DNA of 64,000 nt from Geothrix terrae (GCF_022808775.1 NZ_JAKZLA010000004.1:1-64000), one strand, 5' to 3'; positions 1 to 8,959 are shown, numbered from the stretch's first letter. Made by a program: numbers and translations. Notes: generated by a model not told the origin, from the sequence alone.

Positions 1-445
1 TGGTGCTGCCTGAGGCTCCCGCCGTGAACGTGATGCTGGTCGTGGTGGCACCGGCCGTGATGCTTCCATTCGTGATGGTCCAGGCATAGGTGCTACCTGC
101 CTGAGCCGGAATTGACGCGGTGTAACCGGCCTGGCTGGCAGTCACATTGGCTGGGGCCGTGACCACCGGAGTCGCCGGCGCGGCCACGATGGTGCTGGTG
201 GCTGTTCCCGCAGTGGAGGCCGTGCCGGCCGCGTTGGTGACGATGCAGGACGGGATGGTGCTGCCTGAGGCTCCCGCCGTGAACGTGATGCTGGTCGTGG
301 TGGCACCGGCCGTGATGCTTCCATTCGTGATGGTCCAGGCATAGGTGCTACCCGCCTGAGCCGGGACCGACGCGGTGTAACCGGCCTGGCTGGCAGTCAC
401 ATTGGCTGGGGCCGTGACCACCGGAGTCGCCGGCGCGGCCACCAC
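1..445. repeat. Tandem 255-bp coding repeat (85 codons) in the Ig-like lipoprotein
   Basis: The segment 1-190 is repeated at 256-445 with a period of 255 bp and only a handful of mismatches, for example around 101/356 and 110-115/365-370. The period is a whole number of codons, so the repeat adds one protein module. The first copy is cut by the window edge, and more copies may lie to the left. Confidence 0.9.
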
Positions 446-1381
446 GGTCACGGTCACTGGCAGAGTGACGGCGGCGCCCGTTGCGTTGGTCACGGTCAGG
501 GTGAAAATCGTTGTGGTCGCCAAATTGCCCGTGGGCACGGCAACACCGCTGGTCACGGCACCGATGCCGTGGTCCACGGTGCCCGTTCCGCCCGTGAACA
601 CGGCCGTCAAGGTCGTGCCGGTTCCCGTGGTCGCGGGACTCTTGGCCGCGACGAAGCTGGCGATGACAGGAGCCGCGATCACAGTGAGCGTGGCCCCACT
701 GCTGTTGAGCGTTCCAACGGCGTTGGTCAAGGCACAACGATACTGGGTACCGGTGTCGCTCAAGGCGGTGGCGGCTGTCGTGTAGCTGGCGCTCGTGGCG
801 CCCGTGCCACCGGACACGTTCGCCCAGGTGGTTCCGTTCGTGCTGGATTGCCATTGGTAGGTAGCGACCGGGCTGGCATCCGGTACCACGGTAAAGGTGG
901 CCGTAGCACCGGCCGTCACACTTGCGTTGGCGGGTTGGGTGGTGATGGCGAGCCACCGTACGGTCAGTGTGGCGGCTGTGCTGGTGGCATCCGGACTAAC
1001 TGCGTTGGTGGCCACCGCACGAAACTGGGCGGCATTGTCCGCCTTGACCGTGGCGGCGGTGGTATAGGTCGCGCCGGTGGCACCGGGGATCGCTGTCCAG
1101 GTGGTGCCACCGTTGTTGCTGCGCTGCCAAGTGAAGGTGGGCGCAGGCGTGCCACTGGCTGCAACCGTGAAGATGGCAGTACTGCCCGCGTTCACGGTCT
1201 GGCTCACTGGCTGGGTGGTGATCAGGGGAGCAGTGTTCGGGGTGGTAGTTCCGCCTCCACCTCCGCAGGCCATGGTCAGGATGAGTGCCGCCTGGGCCAG
1301 AAACAGCCCCGCGGAACGCCAGGAGAATGGTGATGAACCACTCTTGGTGGATAGTGGTGGCCTCTGCGCTGCCATGCACAT
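1..1381 (-). CDS. Ig-like-repeat lipoprotein, 3' end cut by the window
   Basis: Reading leftwards from an ATG at 1381 gives 460 open codons that run off the window edge. An AGGAG lies 6 bases before this ATG; an in-frame ATG at 1375 is the alternative. The N-terminus has a basic stretch, a hydrophobic segment and a lipobox-like LTMAC followed by a Gly run (about residues 30-45), so it is probably a lipoprotein anchored outside the cytoplasm. Two Ig-like modules of 90-95 residues follow, each opening ITTQP and carrying a conserved Trp and a YxC or FRA strand. Next come near-identical 85-residue modules containing TAGATTTSITFTAG-type strands. The composition is Thr/Ala/Ser-rich. Such proteins are usually surface or adhesion-like; no enzyme domain is visible in the part seen. 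Confidence 0.8.
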   Translation of the reverse strand, partial: MCMAAQRPPLSTKSGSSPFSWRSAGLFLAQAALILTMACGGGGGTTTPNTAPLITTQPVSQTVNAGSTAIFTVAASGTPAPTFTWQRSNNGGTTWTAIPGATGATYTTAATVKADNAAQFRAVATNAVSPDATSTAATLTVRWLAITTQPANASVTAGATATFTVVPDASPVATYQWQSSTNGTTWANVSGGTGATSASYTTAATALSDTGTQYRCALTNAVGTLNSSGATLTVIAAPVIASFVAAKSPATTGTGTTLTAVFTGGTGTVDHGIGAVTSGVAVPTGNLATTTIFTLTVTNATGAAVTLPVTVTVVAAPATPVVTAPANVTASQAGYTASVPAQAGSTYAWTITNGSITAGATTTSITFTAGASGSTIPSCIVTNAAGTASTAGTATSTIVAAPATPVVTAPANVTASQAGYTASIPAQAGSTYAWTITNGSITAGATTTSITFTAGASGST

Positions 1382-1990
1382 AACCGGCTCCTGGTTTGTT
1401 GAATACAGTGAATTCCGGCTGGGTCCTCGTCAAGGAATGTTAATAAAATTAATGATTTATCGACCATGTAAACAATTCATACCCCTGAAGTTTTTTTCAT
1501 GTAGCTGTACCCAAAATGATCTCAAATTAATAGTTGAGCCTTAACCGTAGAGCCTGAATCAACAACCATTGAGGTTGATATTCAGGATCCTGAATGGCTG
1601 TACCGAAGGGAAGTTCGTGGATCTTTGCAAGACTTCCTGACTGAAGATCCATATGGATCCAGCGAGAAGTCCCATGCCCTGCTTAGGTTTGACGGGAATG
1701 CGAGTGCTTGGATTCTGGCTACAGGGCGGGGTTGAAGCGGAGACCCGGAAGCCCCTATCCCCCTGCGAGGATCCGGTCACGAAAAGGTGGCGTGTGGTGG
1801 GGCCTGGCCTCACCCCACAAAGCGCTCCGGTTTGCACTGTGCGACGACCGCCAGGATGTCACCGTGTCACACACACCGAATCCAAACGGGCTCAAGACCC
1901 CGAACTGTTGTACTTGTTCTTCTGGTTTCGCGACCTGCCCGAACCCGATGACACTCCTGGCCGGAAAACCAGGTGGCCTGGTTTGGGAAA
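1382..1990. other. 609-bp gap without a recognisable gene
   Basis: The part next to the lipoprotein gene (about 1430-1545) is AT-rich and probably regulatory. At 1580-1595 there is a perfect 16-bp palindrome (ATTCAGGATCCTGAAT), and just before it a CAACC/GGTTG inverted repeat. The rest (about 1600-1990) has short open frames on both strands, but none has a convincing start, family resemblance or Shine-Dalgarno sequence. It may be decayed coding DNA. Confidence 0.5.
1443..1472 (-). promoter_or_regulatory. Possible sigma70-type promoter for the lipoprotein gene
   Basis: On the minus strand TTTACA (1467-1472) is followed after 18 bases by TTTTAT (1443-1448), in the only AT-rich stretch upstream of the lipoprotein start at 1381. 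The -35 box matches consensus at 5 of 6 positions and the -10 box at 4 of 6. This is weak, motif-only evidence. Confidence 0.3.
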
Positions 1991-3280
1991 TCACAGATCA
2001 GCAGGAAAGGCCGCTTCGAGAGGTTCCGAAGCCTTGGCCCACGGCTCACTGAGGTGCAAGGCAAGAGCCAAGAGGGCCGGCACCAGGATCAAGACACAGA
2101 CACCGGCCCAACCTCCTGCCATCCATGCAGGCCTTGCCAGAGCCGCTCCCAGGGCTTGGCCCACGAAGAAGGAGCTGGTGAACAGGCCATTGATGCGGCC
2201 GCGCGCTTCGGGTCGGACCATGTTGACCGCACGACGGCCCAGAGCCTGGTCAGCGATGACACCGGTGTCTAGAAACATGGCCGCAACGGCCATCAGCCCA
2301 AGCGGGATCCACCACGTCCCAATTGACCCCACATAGGTGTTCGTTGAGGTTCCTGCGTATGCGGCCAGGATGGCTCCCGCCACCACGGCCGAGTGGGCCC
2401 ATATCGTGGCGGATCTCGTGAATCCGCGGTCGCCTGCCTGGCCGGCAACTGGGGCAATGATGGCGCTGCCGACGGCAACGAAGGCGAATATCGCGATGCC
2501 CCGAGGACCCAGCGTAAACGGCGGCTGGACCAATCGCCACGGGATGGAAGTCCAAAAGGCGCCGAAGGAAACCATGATGGTGGCCTGATAACAGGCGCGT
2601 CGCCTCAGGATGGGCACACGAGTGAGCAGGGGCCCTAGCGATTTCAGGGACTCCAGATAGGGCAGAACTGCGGTGGGTTGGACAGCCGGCAGCATCCGAA
2701 ACAGCGCCAACAGCAGGGCAGCCGAAAAAATGGCCAGGGTCAGGTACACGTTCCGCCAGCTCGAGGCCGCAGCAAGGAGCACTCCAGCAGGCCGGCACAG
2801 CAGGCCCCCGACCATGACACCACTCATCACGGTGCCCACGACCTTTCCTCGCTCCGATTCGTCGCAAAGGGTCGCCACCATGACGACGGCCATCTGTAAG
2901 GTGCAGGAGGTCACTCCAACAAGGAAGATGGCACAAAGGAAGGTTGCGGCCCCACGGGCATACGAGGCTCCTAGAAGGGCTAGGACCGAGGTAGCCAGGG
3001 TCCCCAGCATCAGCCTTCGGTTCTCCAGCCGATCAGTCAGCGGCAGCAGAAAGACCAGGCCGGTTGCGTACCCGAGCATGGTCAGTGTGGACACCAGGCC
3101 CGCCCATCGCGTCGGCATGCCGATTGATGCACTGATCTCTGCCACGATCGGCTGAGAGGCGAAGAGATTCGAAACGATGACGCCGGCCGACACCGCCAGC
3201 AGGAATAGAAGACCAGGTGTTATTTCATTCTTTTTTATTGATTTTGAAAGGCTTGAAACGTTTGCCGAAAGAGTCTGCAT
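1991..3280 (-). CDS. MFS transporter (probable drug/metabolite exporter)
   Basis: The 429-residue protein has about 12 hydrophobic segments. The loop between TM2 and TM3 carries the MFS motif A-like DRLENRR (about residues 84-90), and a long central loop (about 200-225) separates the two six-helix halves. It resembles the YnfM/arabinose-efflux type of proton-coupled exporter in the inner membrane. I chose the ATG at 3280 because AGGAG lies 7 bases upstream; a GTG directly before it (3283) is less well spaced. It is divergent from the LysR gene at 3382 across a 100-bp region, the classical arrangement for a LysR-controlled transporter. The substrate is unknown. Confidence 0.85.
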   Translation of the reverse strand: MQTLSANVSSLSKSIKKNEITPGLLFLLAVSAGVIVSNLFASQPIVAEISASIGMPTRWAGLVSTLTMLGYATGLVFLLPLTDRLENRRLMLGTLATSVLALLGASYARGAATFLCAIFLVGVTSCTLQMAVVMVATLCDESERGKVVGTVMSGVMVGGLLCRPAGVLLAAASSWRNVYLTLAIFSAALLLALFRMLPAVQPTAVLPYLESLKSLGPLLTRVPILRRRACYQATIMVSFGAFWTSIPWRLVQPPFTLGPRGIAIFAFVAVGSAIIAPVAGQAGDRGFTRSATIWAHSAVVAGAILAAYAGTSTNTYVGSIGTWWIPLGLMAVAAMFLDTGVIADQALGRRAVNMVRPEARGRINGLFTSSFFVGQALGAALARPAWMAGGWAGVCVLILVPALLALALHLSEPWAKASEPLEAAFPADL

Positions 3281-3332
3281 CACTCCACTCCTAGGCCAAG
3301 GGTTGCCTTGGAGGTTCAGCTTAAAAATTCGT

Positions 3333-3361
3333 TTGTCATGCGTCTATTGAATAATTAGAAT
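3333..3361 (+). promoter_or_regulatory. Promoter of the lysR-type regulator gene
   Basis: TTGTCA (3333-3338) and TAGAAT (3356-3361) are separated by exactly 17 bases, and each matches the sigma70 consensus at 5 of 6 positions. The region lies between the divergent MFS and LysR genes. It overlaps a GAATAAT direct repeat (about 3348-3365), which could be part of the regulator's binding site. Confidence 0.55.
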
Positions 3362-3381
3362 AATACATATGAGGATTACGC

Positions 3382-4299
3382 ATGAATACCCGAGACCTTG
3401 AAGCCTTTGTCGCGGTGGTCGAATCCGGTTCAGTCGTGGCGGCATCCACGCGCCTGAACCTTACTCAGCCAGGTGTGACCCGCCGAATTCAAAGTCTCGA
3501 GCAGCTCCTGGATGTTCAGCTTCTGGAGCGCCTGTCGAAGCCACTGCGGCCGACCGAAGCTGGGCGCCGAGTCTACGAACTCAGCCGGAGGGTGCTTCGC
3601 TCGATCGAAGACCTGCGCGCGTCCGTCGTCCAATCGAATGCCTTGACTGGTGAGTTGAGGCTGGGCATTTCTCAATTCGTCGCCGAGACCGCGCTTGCCG
3701 GGCCTCTCGATGAGTTGCGGACCGCCTTCCCCCTACTGACCGTGCATGCCACTTCCGCGTGGTCACCCGAGCTTGTGGAACAGGTCCGTCGCAGCCAATT
3801 GGACGCCGCGGTGGTGTATTTGCCACATGATGAGAAGCTCCCGATTGGCCTTCATTCAGAATCCGTGGGGGAGCAGGCGGTCGCGGTCGTGGCCCCGCTG
3901 GACAGCCCTTTGCCCGACCGGGTGCCGTTGAAGCAGCTGCGCGACATGCCTTGGGTGCTGAATCAGGAAGGATGCGGCGTCCGCAGGATGATCAGGCGAG
4001 CGCTTGAGCGGGCCGGACTTCCATTCGAGATCTCAGTCGAAGCCAGGAGTGAGGATCTCCAGCTTTCCCTCATATCCCGCAAAGTCGGGCTTGGCATCGT
4101 GCCCCTGCGTATCGCGCAGGCGTCACCGTGGCGGGATCTGGTGCGGGTGATTGACGTGCCTGAGCTGAAGAAGGCGATCGGTATTTCGGTTGTTTACACG
4201 TCACCTGAAGGCTGGCTCTCACTCCCGATCAGGCACTTTCGCGATTCGCTGGTGGCTGCCTACGCGAAACCGATCGAGGTGGGGGGCCCAAATACCTGA
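3382..4299 (+). CDS. LysR-family transcriptional regulator
   Basis: The 305-residue protein has the typical LysR layout. An N-terminal winged helix-turn-helix covers residues 1-60, with AFVAVVESGSVVAAS and LNLTQPGVTRRIQSLE as recognition elements. It is followed by a linker helix and a periplasmic-binding-protein-like effector domain (about 90-295). The length is normal for the family. A GAGGA sits 6 bases before the ATG. Being divergent from the MFS gene at 1991-3280, it most likely controls that exporter and its own expression in response to a small effector. The effector cannot be read from the sequence. Confidence 0.9.
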   Translation: MNTRDLEAFVAVVESGSVVAASTRLNLTQPGVTRRIQSLEQLLDVQLLERLSKPLRPTEAGRRVYELSRRVLRSIEDLRASVVQSNALTGELRLGISQFVAETALAGPLDELRTAFPLLTVHATSAWSPELVEQVRRSQLDAAVVYLPHDEKLPIGLHSESVGEQAVAVVAPLDSPLPDRVPLKQLRDMPWVLNQEGCGVRRMIRRALERAGLPFEISVEARSEDLQLSLISRKVGLGIVPLRIAQASPWRDLVRVIDVPELKKAIGISVVYTSPEGWLSLPIRHFRDSLVAAYAKPIEVGGPNT

Positions 4300-4607
4300 C
4301 GTTGCTCCAACGGGTCAGCCAAGGCTCGAGGCCGGGCCACCCACGGCTCCTCCGACGACAGCCGCCTGAGCACGCGGCAGGCCTCCTCCTGACCTGCGCG
4401 CAGTCCCGGAAGCAGGCGTATGAGCCATTTTCGAGCTGTAGGCGACTTCGCCCAGTTGCCTCGCCCGGGCCTCGACACGTGGGTTCCATGCGGACAATCA
4501 GCTCTTCGAGATGGTCTAGCAGCTATTTCAAAAGTGGAACTTTTTCATAGACCAAACAACTGGAGACTTGGGAGGTGACCTGGTGGTCCAACTTCCCAAG
4601 GATGTTT
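4300..4607. other. 308-bp gap between lysR and the cupin gene, no gene seen
   Basis: Several short minus-strand frames overlap here, but they lie in different frames with no shared start signal and no recognisable family. They could be remnants of a lost gene. The last 80 bases before the cupin gene are AT-richer and probably hold its promoter, although no clear -35/-10 pair stands out. Confidence 0.4.
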
Positions 4608-5063
4608 ATGCGCAACATTCCGCCTACCACTTTTGTGGACACCACCCAGATCGGTTGGATTCCACTCTCCAAGGGGTTGTCCTTCAAACCTATTTATATA
4701 TTCCCGGACCTCAGTGGTTGGCAGCTCCTGCTTCGGCTGGAACCTGGAACGGTCATTTCCCGCCACCGCCACACCGGAGAGGTCCACGCATTCAACCTTT
4801 CTGGCACCAGGCGGCTGGATACCGGCGAGATCGTAGGTCCCGGCATGTACGTTCACGAACCTGCGGGGAATGAGGATAGTTGGGAGGCCATCGGCGATGA
4901 ACCCTGCATTGTTCACATCGAAGTGAACGGCCGGAATGAATACCGGGATGTGAAGGGGAATCTGATCCGAGTCGCGGATGCGCTTGGTGCTCGCCAGGAT
5001 TATCTGAATTGGTGCCGCACCGAGGGCGTGGAGCCGCTACCAGCCCTCGCGGGGGAAGCGTGA
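4608..5063 (+). CDS. Cupin, 2,4'-dihydroxyacetophenone dioxygenase-like
   Basis: The single-domain beta-barrel cupin has about 151 residues from the ATG at 4608. The metal-site motif is HRHTGEVHAFNLSG (about residues 46-59), supplying the usual His-x-His...Glu-x-His ligands. The second cupin motif, around GPGMYVHEPAGNEDSW, contributes a further His. The family includes iron-dependent dioxygenases that cleave aromatic ketones, and ChrR-like cupins. I preferred 4608 because AAGGA lies 6 bases upstream; an ATG at 4602 and a GTG at 4575 are in frame but poorly placed. Its stop overlaps the GTG of the next membrane gene (GTGA), so the two are translationally coupled. The substrate is not known. 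Confidence 0.75.
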   Translation: MRNIPPTTFVDTTQIGWIPLSKGLSFKPIYIFPDLSGWQLLLRLEPGTVISRHRHTGEVHAFNLSGTRRLDTGEIVGPGMYVHEPAGNEDSWEAIGDEPCIVHIEVNGRNEYRDVKGNLIRVADALGARQDYLNWCRTEGVEPLPALAGEA

Positions 5064-6115
5064 GCCAGGGTAACCAAACAAGAGCAACCGGCCTGGGCTT
5101 GTCGGATGCATTGAACCGGTCCATTGAATTTATCCCTCCCATCGGGGCGCTCGTTTATCCATACGTACTCGTGGGATTCCACACGTCCTTGGAACACAGA
5201 GGAGGTGGATTCGGCTTGGTCCCAGCCGCCTTACTATTGCTGGCCTTCCTCATGCCTGTCGCAGCTCTGCTCGCCGCCATGCACCTCGGAGGAATTCAGG
5301 CACCCAATTTGGCCGAACTGAGGGCCCGCAGAGTGGCCCTGCTTGCAGTCGCCTCGCCCGCCATTTTCACCCTGACCAGTGTCGCCCTCTACATGGTCGG
5401 CTGCCCCCAAATCTGCAACTGGCTATTGAGCCTCATGTGGGCCGGCTTCGCTTTCCTGATCGCCTTGAGCGATCGGACGCAACCCGTGACCTTGCTCTCT
5501 GCGCGCCCACGCATCAAGCTGCGAAAGTTCCACGGATATACAGCCCTTGGAATCCTCCTGGTTTTTCTGGGAAGTCATCTGGCCAACCATCTCCTCGGTC
5601 TGATCGGACCAGAGGCTCACGCTGCGATGATGCGGTCCCTGCGCCATATTTACCGATCATCGGTGGTAGAACCGCTCCTTATGATTGGTTTTTTCGCCCA
5701 GATTGCCACGGGAGCCATTCTTGGATGGCAATACACGAAATGCGCCACCGGCCGGTTTCGGACCTTCCAGCTCGCATCGGGAATCTATCTCATCTTCTTC
5801 ATCATCAGCCACAGCAACGCTGTCTTCATCCTGGCTCGCAGAATCCTCAACATTGACTCCGGCTGGGGGTTCGCCACCGGAGCCCCTTCGGGGCTGATTC
5901 ATGATGCGTGGAACATCCGTCTGGTCCCACTTTATTGGCTGGCAGTATTCTTCGTCCTTTCTCATTTGAGCAGCGGCCTTCGGGCCATCATGCTTGCCCA
6001 TGGAGCACGGAGGGAATTGGCGAATGGCGTGGTGGTCTGGGGGGCCGTAGCCTCAGCCCTTATCGCTACCGCCATTCTGCTTGGCATGTGCGGCCTGCGA
6101 CTCCAGTTCCTTTGA
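5060..6115 (+). CDS. Multi-pass membrane protein, possibly a b-type cytochrome-like subunit
   Basis: The GTG at 5060 follows a GGGGGAAG stretch and overlaps the cupin stop, giving 351 residues with about eight transmembrane segments. Several His lie within or at the ends of helices: HGYTALGILL, SHLANHLLG, RHIYRSS, FIISHSN and LSHLSSG. This spacing recalls the haem-binding helices of succinate dehydrogenase/fumarate reductase cytochrome b (SdhC-type) proteins, but I cannot assign it to that family with certainty. Its coupling to a metal-dependent cupin suggests a membrane redox or transport role linked to the cupin's substrate. No catalytic motif of a transporter family was recognised. Confidence 0.65.
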   Translation: MSQGNQTRATGLGLSDALNRSIEFIPPIGALVYPYVLVGFHTSLEHRGGGFGLVPAALLLLAFLMPVAALLAAMHLGGIQAPNLAELRARRVALLAVASPAIFTLTSVALYMVGCPQICNWLLSLMWAGFAFLIALSDRTQPVTLLSARPRIKLRKFHGYTALGILLVFLGSHLANHLLGLIGPEAHAAMMRSLRHIYRSSVVEPLLMIGFFAQIATGAILGWQYTKCATGRFRTFQLASGIYLIFFIISHSNAVFILARRILNIDSGWGFATGAPSGLIHDAWNIRLVPLYWLAVFFVLSHLSSGLRAIMLAHGARRELANGVVVWGAVASALIATAILLGMCGLRLQFL

Positions 6116-6232
6116 GGGGGCCGCTCTTGGTTCCTTTGACCTCGATTGTTGGCTTCTCCCGCAGGCGGGGCCGAGGTCAGCTCAACTCGGGCTTCGTCCG
6201 GCAACAGAGGCTGGTTAGGAGGATCGACATCC

Positions 6233-6565
6233 ATGCATCTGGTTAGCGGGCTTTCTCTCGAGGAAGCCGGTCACGTTTGTATGCACCATTGCAGGGCCAT
6301 GTGCTGCCGTGGTCCCCAGTGCCTTCGACTGACCTCTGCAGAAGTTGCGGCGCTTAGGAACCAAGCCGTCCATCTCGGCGTGGCGATCCACATCATCGAA
6401 TCCCCTGATGGTGCCGGAATAGTCCGGTTTCTCGACCACCCCGGTGAACACTGCCCAATGTTGGATCATTCCACATCCGCGTGTCGAATCTACTCAAGCC
6501 GACCCTCGCCCTGTCGCGAATTCCCCGAGAAACTGCGGCCGGGTTGCGCAATCTCAGGCGGGTAA
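6233..6565 (+). CDS. YkgJ-type Cys-rich metal-chelating protein
   Basis: The 110-residue cytosolic protein has the zinc/iron-chelating Cys pattern of the YkgJ family (PF03692). CMHHCRAMCC occurs near the N-terminus, with another Cys in GPQC, then a CPML...CRIY...PCREFP block and a final GC. The ATG at 6233 follows TTAGGAGGA, which fixes the start. The family is thought to bind a metal or Fe-S cluster; its reaction is not established. It lies 117 bp after the cupin/membrane pair in the same direction and may be cotranscribed. The next 266 bp up to 6831 contain no convincing gene. Confidence 0.75.
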   Translation: MHLVSGLSLEEAGHVCMHHCRAMCCRGPQCLRLTSAEVAALRNQAVHLGVAIHIIESPDGAGIVRFLDHPGEHCPMLDHSTSACRIYSSRPSPCREFPEKLRPGCAISGG

Positions 6566-6831
6566 GTGTGGATCCGCATCCCATGCCTGCCTAACCTCCC
6601 GCTCAGCTCGGACCCGGCCTGCATGGCCCTGGCGCTTGATTCGGCTGAAGCCTTGATTGGCCTTAGCTATGCCCGAATCCGTGAGGGAAATCGCCATGAA
6701 ATGAAGCAGCTCTTTACAGATAAGAAATTATCGGATGTCACATCTGCCAGCACGCCCTTCAATCCCTGGAATTCCCTCCAATGTTGCCTTCCAGGCAGAC
6801 TTTCCTTGGGCCACATAGACCATCTGGAATC

Positions 6832-8421
6832 ATGGAGCAGATATTGAGAACTTTACTTATTCTATTGCTGCCAATCCTGCTCGTGGCGGCCCCGCCTTCC
6901 AAGGCCGTTCACGAGCATTATGAGCAAAGCCTAGCGCCTCGGTTGATTCCACTTCTTTCTGAAATCATCCGATTCCCTACCGTCGCAGGCGCCGCAAAGG
7001 CCTGGGAAGATCAGAAGACCTGGATCATGAGGCAAGCCAAGGACCTGGGCTTCTCAACGCGGGATGCGGGCAAGATTTTGGAAGTGGACCTCCCATCCTC
7101 GACGGCAGAGCCAGGCATGGCTCCCGTCATCGGGCTCCTCGTTCATGGGGATGTGCAACCGGTTGGTACCAACTGGACCATTCCACCCTTCGAAGGTGTT
7201 GTTAAAGACGGCATGGTGCTAGGCCGAGGTGCCGCCGATGACAAGGGGCCTCTGATCCAGGCTCTTCTCGCCATGAAGGCGCTTAAGGAGGCGGGGCCGA
7301 TTCGTACGAGCACCATCCGGCTTCTCATCGGCAGCGATGAAGAGAGTGCCAATACAGACATTACCGACTACCTGAAGTTGAACCAACCGCCCTCATACAG
7401 CCTGGTGCTCGATTCCAATTTCCCGGTGGTCGTTGGCGAAAAAGCGTGGAATGAGATCAGGGTCGGGTCCACTCGAATCACGGTTCCGACGAAAGAGAAA
7501 CCGTGGACGATCGAGGATCTGGAGGCGGGTCTTTCACCGAGCATTGTCCCGGATAGGGCGACCATTCGGCTGGGTTGTCCGGAAGGAGAAGGGCCCCTCA
7601 TGGATCTTCGGCGCCGGTTGGAAAAGGTCAGATTGGATCCTGGTTGCCGGGTGACGTTCGAAATGGGGTCCGATCCCGTGAAGGCTGGGGCCTTCCTCAA
7701 CATAACGGTCACCGGTAAGGCCGCTCATGGAGGCATGAACCTCGAGGGTGGACGGAATGCCCTAGTGGCGCTGGCAAGGCTGTTGGCTGAGGAACTGCCT
7801 CCAGGTGGTCCGGATGACCTGCTCGCTTTCGCGCGGGTTGCGGGAAGCGACCTATACGGAACCGGCCTAGGCCTTGTGGAAGCAGATCCGCTATGGGGGC
7901 GTTGTGCGGTGAATGTTGCCACCCTGAAGCCAGATAGGAAGGGCTGCCCCACGCTGACCATTAATATTCGTGTGACTCCAAAGCTGTTTGGTCCTGCCCT
8001 CGAGGCACATCTGCGACAAGTAGTCGCAGATTTTGCGGCACCCCGGAAGGCCTCATTCACGGTGGGAGGTTCTTATGGTGATGTTCCGCTTGCCTTCGAT
8101 CCCCAGGCGCCGTTAATTAAGAGACTTATGGCCAGCTACACCCGAATCACAGGAAGGTCGCAGAAACCCGCCATTTCCGGTGGGGGAACCTATGCAAAGC
8201 GTATGCCTCACGCCATCGCATTCGGCATGTGGTTTCCAGGGACCCCGTACCCTGGGCATGACGTGGACGAGCAAATATCCGTGGCTGACCTGCACCTAGG
8301 CACTCACGTGCTCATCGAGGCCTTGTTCGACCTCGCATGTGGGGTTCCGCTTAAGAATGCTTTCAACGAGGGCTCGCCTCATGTCCGACCCGATTCTCCT
8401 CGATCTTCCTTCACACATTGA
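6832..8421 (+). CDS. Secreted M20 family dipeptidase, PepV-like
   Basis: The 529-residue zinc metallopeptidase has an N-terminal hydrophobic signal sequence (about residues 3-22), so it probably works in the periplasm. Metal and catalytic motifs are present in order: HGDVQPVG (about residue 105), GRGAADDKGP, GSDEES and a C-terminal GHDVDEQIS. An internal lid/dimerisation domain contains KAAHGGMN. This is the PepV/Xaa-His dipeptidase branch of M20, which releases amino acids from di- and tripeptides. The start at 6832 places the signal peptide first; the ribosome site there is weak. The last 41 bp overlap the acetyltransferase gene. Confidence 0.88.
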   Translation: MEQILRTLLILLLPILLVAAPPSKAVHEHYEQSLAPRLIPLLSEIIRFPTVAGAAKAWEDQKTWIMRQAKDLGFSTRDAGKILEVDLPSSTAEPGMAPVIGLLVHGDVQPVGTNWTIPPFEGVVKDGMVLGRGAADDKGPLIQALLAMKALKEAGPIRTSTIRLLIGSDEESANTDITDYLKLNQPPSYSLVLDSNFPVVVGEKAWNEIRVGSTRITVPTKEKPWTIEDLEAGLSPSIVPDRATIRLGCPEGEGPLMDLRRRLEKVRLDPGCRVTFEMGSDPVKAGAFLNITVTGKAAHGGMNLEGGRNALVALARLLAEELPPGGPDDLLAFARVAGSDLYGTGLGLVEADPLWGRCAVNVATLKPDRKGCPTLTINIRVTPKLFGPALEAHLRQVVADFAAPRKASFTVGGSYGDVPLAFDPQAPLIKRLMASYTRITGRSQKPAISGGGTYAKRMPHAIAFGMWFPGTPYPGHDVDEQISVADLHLGTHVLIEALFDLACGVPLKNAFNEGSPHVRPDSPRSSFTH

Positions 8422-8959
8422 GACACCCCGTCTCCTGCTCCGGGTTCCGCAAGCCGGAGATGGCCCGGCGCACCTTGATGCCGTGTCTGAATCATTGCCC
8501 GAATTGAAGCTGTTTCTTTCATTTTTGCCCTGGGTCGCAAACGAGCCCACACCCGAGTCCTGCGAGGCACGCTGCCGTACGGATCAGGCCAATTTTCTTG
8601 CACGAAAAAACTTGGTATTCCTGATGTTCGAGAAAAGCTCAGGACAGCTGCTTGGTTCAGTTGGCCTGTATCGAACCAACTGGGAAACGCCGAAAACGGA
8701 GGTGGGCTATTGGTGCCGAACTTCACGATGCGGCCATGGGTTTGCCCGTGAGGCGGTGGCTGCGCTTACCGACTACGCTTTTTCTCATATCCATGCAGTG
8801 CGCGTTGAACTCATCACAGACTCAGAAAACTCGGCGTCGCGGCGGGTTGCTGAACGTTGCGGCTTTTCGCTTGAGGGTATTCTTCACAACGAGTTTCGTG
8901 CGCCAAACAACTCGCTCCGGCATACGTGTGTCTATGCGCGTGTGCCGAGTGCGCCCTGA
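8381..8959 (+). CDS. GNAT acetyltransferase, RimJ/RimL-like
   Basis: The 192-residue protein begins with the typical IETPRLLLR strand. It has the acetyl-CoA-binding region around RTSRCGHGFAREAV (an R/Q-x-x-G-x-G/A-like loop) and ends with ENSASRRVAERCGFSLEG, the hallmark of RimJ/RimL/ribosomal-protein N-acetyltransferase relatives. GAGGG lies 8 bases before the ATG at 8381. The gene starts inside the end of the upstream peptidase gene, indicating one transcript. The acceptor may be a protein N-terminus or a small amine; it cannot be read from the sequence. Confidence 0.88.
   Translation: MSDPILLDLPSHIETPRLLLRVPQAGDGPAHLDAVSESLPELKLFLSFLPWVANEPTPESCEARCRTDQANFLARKNLVFLMFEKSSGQLLGSVGLYRTNWETPKTEVGYWCRTSRCGHGFAREAVAALTDYAFSHIHAVRVELITDSENSASRRVAERCGFSLEGILHNEFRAPNNSLRHTCVYARVPSAP

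Noticed and set aside
1559-1837. 92-codon minus-strand frame in the first large gap
   Set aside because: No ribosome site, no recognisable motif and an amino acid make-up typical of chance frames.
1653-2336. 227-codon plus-strand frame before the MFS gene
   Set aside because: Part of it overlaps the antisense of the MFS gene, the rest has no family match or ribosome site, and composition looks random.
4229-4497. Three overlapping minus-strand short frames between lysR and the cupin gene, considered as a broken gene or transposase remnant
   Set aside because: They do not join into one recognisable family, and no inverted repeats or target duplication mark an insertion element.
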